NCBI GenBank assembly: GCA_020059465.1
Contig: JAGVBZ010000030.1
Span: 124,001 to 188,000, forward strand
Source of the DNA: Brevinematales bacterium
Lineage (GTDB): Bacteria; Spirochaetota; Brevinematia; Brevinematales; GWF1-51-8
Length of the DNA: 64,000 nucleotides
Reading direction: 5' to 3'
This document shows positions 59,971 through 64,000 of this stretch, piece after piece. The position numbers were made by a program, and so were the translations under genes. A model generated the notes under the pieces. It saw only the letters and a program-made list of their open reading frames with translations. It did no database searches and was not told where the DNA came from. The first letter of the stretch is position 1; every line of letters starts with the position of its first letter.

Positions 59971-60909
59971 ATGATTATCACAGTTACGCTCAATCCCGCC
60001 ATCGATAAGTACGGGGAAACGGACGACCTGAAGCATGACGAGATCATGCGGCTTTCCGAAATCACCTATGAGGCGGGCGGAAAGGGCATCAACGTATCCC
60101 GCGTGCTCAAGCGTTTCGGCGTACCGAATACCGCGCTTTACTTCAGCGGCGGACAGATGGGGAAACTTTTCTCCCAACTCCTCGACGAGGAGCAGATCGA
60201 CAGCGATTATGTCCCCGTGATCGGGAACAACCGGATGAATTATACGGTAAATATCCGAAAACAAAAATCGACCCTGAAATTCAACGATCCCGGCCCGGTG
60301 CTCGACACCGAGGAACTGGAAAAGATGCTCGACCTGATCCGTTCGTACGCCAAGAAGGACGCGACCTTCGTATTCTCTGGGATTGTCCCGCCGAATTCCC
60401 CGACGGATATTTACGCTTACTTTATCAACTCTATCAAGGACGATGTGAAAAACGTCCTACTCGATACCGAGGGCGATATCCTCTCGGATACTCTCGCGCT
60501 TTGTTCGCCCGATTTTATCAAGCCCAACCAGAGGGAGACCGAAAACCTCACCGGGATGACGTTGAAAACGAACGACGACTATGCCGAGGCCCTCGCGAAG
60601 CTCGGCGAACGTGTCCCGTTCCCGATAATCTCCGCCGGCGCGAAGGGGATCTATATCCGCAACACCGACGATGGCAAGTATTATAACGTAGTCGCGCCGA
60701 ATGTCGACGCTGTTTCCACTGTCGGGGCGGGCGACGCTTTTGTCGCGGGGTTTATCATGAGCCTTGTCGAGGAGGAGAAGCCTATCCTCGAAGCGGCGAA
60801 GATGGGCGTCGCGTGCGGTACGGCGTCGGTAATCACTCCCGGCACCGGACTCTGCTACCCGAAGGACGTGATCGATATGCTGGATCAGGTGAAAGTGCGG
60901 GAGATATAG
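59971..60909 (+). CDS. fruK: PfkB-family hexose kinase, probably 1-phosphofructokinase
   Basis: The 312-residue product has both PfkB signatures: GGKGINVSRVLKRFGVPNTALYFSGG and STVGAGDAFVAGFIM (catalytic Asp in GAGD). The start ITVTLNPAIDKYGE and the internal KSTLKFNDPGP resemble 1-phosphofructokinase or tagatose-6-phosphate kinase. It would phosphorylate a sugar phosphate using ATP. GGAGGAG precedes the ATG. No EIIBC fructose gene is visible nearby, so substrate is inferred only from family. The gene is followed by a degenerate repeat (60910-61052). Confidence 0.85.
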   Translation: MIITVTLNPAIDKYGETDDLKHDEIMRLSEITYEAGGKGINVSRVLKRFGVPNTALYFSGGQMGKLFSQLLDEEQIDSDYVPVIGNNRMNYTVNIRKQKSTLKFNDPGPVLDTEELEKMLDLIRSYAKKDATFVFSGIVPPNSPTDIYAYFINSIKDDVKNVLLDTEGDILSDTLALCSPDFIKPNQRETENLTGMTLKTNDDYAEALAKLGERVPFPIISAGAKGIYIRNTDDGKYYNVVAPNVDAVSTVGAGDAFVAGFIMSLVEEEKPILEAAKMGVACGTASVITPGTGLCYPKDVIDMLDQVKVREI

Positions 60910-61052
60910 CCGCTTCGGCTTCGCCTAGCGGCCGGGCTTCATCATTGTTCAGCGATTGCGTCCCTAGACAGGCTCGGGATGACGAGGTGTGGTCATTGTG
61001 AGCATCGCCGAACCATGCAGGGGATTACTTCGCGCCCTTGGATTTCAGGTAA
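60910..61052. repeat. Degenerate dispersed repeat
   Basis: CTTCGGCTTCGCCTAG and later GGCTCGGGATGACGAGGTGTGGTCATTGTGAGCATCGCCG resemble a repeat family with GGGATGAC and CATTGTGAG words found between genes in many bacteria. Related fragments occur at about 8990-9016 (CTTCGTTCGGGGTGACG) and 61781-61803 (GGCTTCGCTCGGGACAAC). No gene is present in this gap. Confidence 0.45.
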
Positions 61053-61319
61053 TTACTTTGCACTTTGAAATTCTTTATTTTGTGTGATACTAACACTCTC
61101 GGCATAAAGAAACTCCGGGTCGAGGTCGATCCGGTTGTCCCAATCCACCGTGTCGAACGATACCCTGACACGTTTGAATAATGCCTCGTCCTTGAGTTCC
61201 TTGAATACTCCTTTATCTAAAAACGGCTTCATATCGAGAATTTTTATTTCATGATTATCAAACTCCAGCTTCAACTGAAAGTCGTCGAGCGGTTCTACCG
61301 AAATGACGCCATGATACAT
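61053..61319 (-). CDS. DUF2442 family protein
   Basis: The 88-residue product (VISVEPLDDFQLKLEFDNHEIKILDMKPFLDKGVF, then VDWDNRIDLDPEFLYAESV) matches DUF2442, including the conserved W-x-x-x-x-D-L-x-P-E-x-L motif. TAGGAG precedes the ATG. The DUF4160 gene lies 10 bases upstream on the same strand. DUF4160/DUF2442 pairs are common, scattered in bacteria and sometimes treated as toxin-antitoxin-like; biological role is not established. Confidence 0.85.
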   Translation of the reverse strand: MYHGVISVEPLDDFQLKLEFDNHEIKILDMKPFLDKGVFKELKDEALFKRVRVSFDTVDWDNRIDLDPEFLYAESVSITQNKEFQSAK

Positions 61320-61329
61320 ATTTTCACTC

Positions 61330-61596
61330 CTATCTTAACGGTTCTATTTTATACGGTTCTTCACCGTTCTTACATAATTCCCAATCCGCATAAAGTTCTT
61401 CCCGATGGATTTCCGTCCAAGCTAGAACTAATTTCTTTTGACGGGCAGGAAGACTTCCCTGAATAATCTCACATTTTTCAATATCTATTATTGCTTTATT
61501 ATCCTGATAATAAACATGAAAGTGAGGCGGTTCATGCTCCTTCGGGCTGAAATACATTCGGATGATGATTCCGAAAAACATGGATATCGTCGGCAT
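61330..61596 (-). CDS. DUF4160 family protein
   Basis: The 88-residue product begins MPTISMFFGIIIRMYFSPKEHEPPHFHVYYQ, the hallmark DUF4160 N-terminus with the PPHFHV motif (two His). GAGG precedes the ATG. The central LPARQKKLVLAWTEIHREELYADWEL is the conserved helix. Operon with DUF2442. The shared upstream region also carries the divergent tRNA promoter. Confidence 0.9.
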   Translation of the reverse strand: MPTISMFFGIIIRMYFSPKEHEPPHFHVYYQDNKAIIDIEKCEIIQGSLPARQKKLVLAWTEIHREELYADWELCKNGEEPYKIEPLR

Positions 61597-61662
61597 TATT
61601 TTTTCCTCATTGCATTATATGAATATTTTTAAAAATTCGCAATATATGCGCGGTAAGTTTTT

Positions 61663-61691
61663 TTGACAATTCTCCGCCCATGCCTTATAAT
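61663..61691 (+). promoter_or_regulatory. Consensus promoter for tRNA-Val
   Basis: Perfect TTGACA (61663-61668), 17-base spacer, perfect TATAAT (61686-61691), 12 bases before the mature tRNA 5' end. Confidence 0.9.
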
Positions 61692-61703
61692 ATTTCCTCA
61701 TTA

Positions 61704-61778
61704 GGGCGTTTAGCTCAGCTGGTTCAGAGCACCTGCCTTACAAGCAGGGGGTCACAGGTTCGAATCCTGTAACGCCCA
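61704..61778 (+). tRNA. tRNA-Val (anticodon UAC)
   Basis: The sequence folds as a standard cloverleaf: acceptor GGGCGTT / AACGCCC, D-arm AGCTCAGCTGGTTCAGAGC, anticodon arm CCTGC-CTTACAA-GCAGG with anticodon TAC (valine), and T-arm CACAGGTTCGAATCCTGT. Discriminator base A at 61778; the CCA end is not encoded, so CCA must be added after transcription. No other tRNA is nearby. A terminator follows at 61834. Confidence 0.97.
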
Positions 61779-61829
61779 ATTCCCTCGGCTTCGCTCGGGA
61801 CAACCCAGACTACCAGAGAAGAATATATA

Positions 61830-61860
61830 AAAAGACCGCTCCATTCCGGAGCGGTCTTTT
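61830..61860 (+). terminator. Rho-independent terminator, bidirectional
   Basis: Stem GACCGCTCC / GGAGCGGTC (61834-61842 with 61848-61856), loop ATTCC. T-runs on both sides serve the tRNA on the plus strand and the permease operon on the minus strand. Confidence 0.85.
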
Positions 61861-61883
61861 TGTATCGCACTATTGCTTCCTCT

Positions 61884-62891
61884 CTACTCTATCAGGCGGG
61901 GATCTGCGGAATCCCGTATCGCCTGTCCTAAGAGGTTGTACGCGGTGACAGTCATGAAGATCGCGAGCGCGGGATAGAGCGAGAGCCACCATCCCTGATC
62001 GAACTGGATATATGAATATGCGACACGGATGATCGCGCCCCAACTGGGGGTCGGGGGCTGTACGCCGAACCCGAGAAAACTCAGCGTCGATTCGACCAAT
62101 ATCGCCCCGGCTACATTAAATGTCGCGGAGATGAGCGCGGGGGTGATACTGTTCGGGAGGATATGGCGCGATATGATTTTAAACGGTTTGACGCCGTTGA
62201 TCTTCGCCGCGCGGATATAATCGAGCGTCTTTACCTTGAGCACTTCGCCCCGTACCAGCCGCGCGATACTAGTCCATCCTGTCAGCCCGATAACGATTAT
62301 GATATTGTAATAGCTCGGCGGCATGAACGCCAGCACCGAGAGAATAAGAAAGAACGTGGGGAAGCACATCATGATTTCGATGATGCGCGAGAAAATCACG
62401 TCGGCCGCTCCCCCGAAGTACCCTGCCGCCGCCCCGATCAGCGAACCGATCAGGAAGGTCAATCCCGCCGAGATGACCCCGATACTGATGGAGATACGGG
62501 TGCCCCATACGATACGCGCGAATACGTCCATCCCCTGATCGTCGGTTCCGAACGGGTGATCCCATGACGGGGGCGCAACACGCTTGGTCAGGTCGGACTT
62601 CACCGGGGAATAGCGCACGATCGGCCAGACCGCGAAATCGACGGGAAATGACGGATTGCGCCAGTCGGTCGAGAGGAACTCGCTGGGATTGAATATCCCC
62701 GGGAATGTCACTTTGCCCTCGCTGACCATCATCACCGGCGCGTCGTTTGCGATAATCGGCGCGATCACCGCCAGCACGATCATGAAAATAACGAAATAAA
62801 ACGATATCTGTCCGGTACGGTTTTTTTTAAATCGCTGAAGGAATACCGTGAAGAAACTTTCATACTTCGGGCGGGTGTCCTTATCCTTCAT
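61884..62891 (-). CDS. Oligopeptide ABC transporter permease (OppC/DppC-like)
   Basis: The 335-residue product has an N-terminal cytoplasmic segment, one helix (ISFYFVIFMIVLAVIAPIIA), a periplasmic loop of about 80 residues, and five further helices. The DppC-type core GTDDQGMDVFARIVWGTRISISIGVISAG and the EAA motif (ARLVRGEVLKVKTLDYIRAAKINGV, then ILPN) are present. It forms a transmembrane half of a peptide transporter. The start overlaps the pyrC stop by 11 bases. The other subunits (binding protein, OppB, ATPases) are not in this stretch. Confidence 0.93.
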   Translation of the reverse strand: MKDKDTRPKYESFFTVFLQRFKKNRTGQISFYFVIFMIVLAVIAPIIANDAPVMMVSEGKVTFPGIFNPSEFLSTDWRNPSFPVDFAVWPIVRYSPVKSDLTKRVAPPSWDHPFGTDDQGMDVFARIVWGTRISISIGVISAGLTFLIGSLIGAAAGYFGGAADVIFSRIIEIMMCFPTFFLILSVLAFMPPSYYNIIIVIGLTGWTSIARLVRGEVLKVKTLDYIRAAKINGVKPFKIISRHILPNSITPALISATFNVAGAILVESTLSFLGFGVQPPTPSWGAIIRVAYSYIQFDQGWWLSLYPALAIFMTVTAYNLLGQAIRDSADPRLIE

Positions 62892-64000
62892 ATACGATTT
62901 CTCCCTTGGAAATCGTACATTTTACCCATCCCCACACTTCTTTATCGAGGAACGCGCTGTTTTTCGACATTGAAACAAAATCCGACTGCTTGACTGTCCA
63001 ACGCTTATCGGGATCGAATACGGTGATATCGGCGTGATGCCCTTCCAGAATCGTCCCGCCCTCTTCGAGCCGGAGGATTTTCGCGGGGTTCGCGCAGAGA
63101 AGTTTGACCATATCGAGCATGGAGGTGCGGTGCTGCTTGACCAGATGGGTAAACACTACCGCAAGCATAGTCTCGAAGCCGATGACCCCGAACGGGGCTT
63201 TTATATACCCAAGCTCCTTTTCCTCCGCGGTATGGGGCGCATGGTCCGACGCGATCGCGTCGATAGTTCCGAATATCACACCGCGTTCGATAGCGATCCG
63301 GTCGTCTTCCGGTCGTAGCGGGGGATGCATTTTCAGGTTGGGGTCGAGCAGAAGGTTGTCGTCCTCGGACAGCCGCAGGTGATGCGGGGTCGTGTCGGCG
63401 GTAATAAACCCCGGATAGAGCCGTTTCAGCATACGGATAGCTTCGACCGATTTTCGTGTGGAGATATGCGTGAAATGCGCCCGCGCGCCGATCATCCCGG
63501 CAATCGTGCCGAATTTCAATATATCGAGACTTTCCGATTCGGCGGACTGACCCATTGTTTTAAGTATATCGGCGATTTTCCCGTAACTGCACGGTTCCTT
63601 CTTCGAGAGAAACACGTCCTCAGGGTGTTCGATGAGCAGTACGCCGGCGTTTTTCGCCTGGTAGCAGATATCGTAGAGAAGGTGCTCCTTCCCCACCCCG
63701 TCGCCGTCGTCCGAGAACGCTGTAAACCCGGCCTGCTTGTTCTGCGCGAAATTGACCGGCTCGAAACCCTCGCGGTTCCGGGTCATTGTCGACGCTACTT
63801 TCACATCTATCTTTGCGTCCTTACGGATAATCGTCTGGAGCCGGAGGAGGACATGCGGGTTATCGAGCGCGGGAGTGGTATTCGGCATAGTAAGAACTGT
63901 TGTGATCCCGCCCTTCGCCGCGGCCATAGTACCGCTCTTCACCGTCTCCTTATGCTCGCCGCCGGGCTCGCGGAGGTGGCAATGCATATCGACTATTCCG
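62881..64000 (-). CDS. pyrC: Dihydroorotase, N-terminus outside the window
   Basis: The open frame continues past the right edge; the segment IVDMHCHLREPGG, normally near residue 50-60, lies at 63960-64000, so only the first few dozen residues are missing. Visible hallmarks: the metal-binding HxH (HCHLREPG), AAKGGITTVLTMPNT, a later GARAHFTHIS (His) and IASDHAPHTAEEK with catalytic Asp. This is the long, class I-like dihydroorotase of pyrimidine synthesis. The permease gene follows with an 11-base overlap, an unusual coupling. Confidence 0.93.
   Translation of the reverse strand, partial: GIVDMHCHLREPGGEHKETVKSGTMAAAKGGITTVLTMPNTTPALDNPHVLLRLQTIIRKDAKIDVKVASTMTRNREGFEPVNFAQNKQAGFTAFSDDGDGVGKEHLLYDICYQAKNAGVLLIEHPEDVFLSKKEPCSYGKIADILKTMGQSAESESLDILKFGTIAGMIGARAHFTHISTRKSVEAIRMLKRLYPGFITADTTPHHLRLSEDDNLLLDPNLKMHPPLRPEDDRIAIERGVIFGTIDAIASDHAPHTAEEKELGYIKAPFGVIGFETMLAVVFTHLVKQHRTSMLDMVKLLCANPAKILRLEEGGTILEGHHADITVFDPDKRWTVKQSDFVSMSKNSAFLDKEVWGWVKCTISKGEIVYEG

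Overview
The window looks like chromosomal DNA of a spirochaete-type bacterium with mid-range GC. The strongest lineage marker is a spiro-SPASM protein (38066-39514), a family known to me only from Spirochaetes. Diderm features fit this: many Sec and lipoprotein signal peptides, outer-membrane-barrel-like proteins and a FliO-like flagellar protein. Assignment below phylum is not possible from the sequence alone. Shine-Dalgarno motifs are strong and many genes overlap by ATGA junctions, so I moved many starts inward from the longest open frame. There is no CRISPR array, transposase, integrase or phage module.

Layout. 1-2858 (minus) is an ECF sigma / anti-sigma pair followed by a secreted CBM48-like protein and a membrane-anchored protein cut by the window start. 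2.9-6.0 kb holds a glycosyltransferase, a PEBP-family lipoprotein, a DUF2892 protein and a PilZ protein. 6.1-9.0 kb is a tandem triplet of membrane-protein paralogues with mosaic identity, followed by a 91-bp tandem repeat. Next come a SpoIIE/RsbU-type phosphatase, HD and histidine phosphatases, then pyrG-crcB-DUF190, an RsbW-like kinase, a STAS protein and aspartate kinase. 17.7-20.1 kb carries five consecutive small helical lipoproteins behind coaD. 20.7-28.1 kb holds an OppF-like ATPase, acyP, a LacI regulator and two tandem amino-acid permeases fused to PTS EIIA domains. 28-33 kb has a CAP-domain protein, a flavoprotein, asd, a DUF2934 protein and der. 33-41 kb has a PaaX-like operon, a 96-bp tandem repeat, dCMP deaminase, an ankyrin lipoprotein, spiro-SPASM with a degenerate methyltransferase, and a DMT-type permease. 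41.4-47.3 kb holds four more small exported helical proteins among unrelated genes. 47.4-52.5 kb has a FliO-like protein, mnmA, a PEGA/beta-barrel protein and a seven-repeat SBBP lipoprotein. 52.8-61.3 kb is def-fmt-PASTA-rpe, a patatin, a subtilase overlapping a barrel protein, a PfkB kinase and a DUF4160/DUF2442 pair. The window closes with tRNA-Val, an oligopeptide permease and a truncated pyrC.

How it fits together. Housekeeping genes (pyrG, pyrC, coaD, lysC, asd, der, def, fmt, rpe, mnmA) are interleaved with signalling and envelope genes. The most unusual content is: (1) a paralogous family of about 150-residue exported helical proteins, nine members in two loci, sharing one motif; (2) the APC-EIIA fusions, which suggest PTS control of amino-acid uptake; (3) a def-fmt-rpe cluster that keeps a PASTA receptor without its kinase; (4) a SPASM protein with no radical-SAM cysteines beside a methyltransferase-like protein; (5) two unrelated intergenic tandem repeats with hairpin-forming units.
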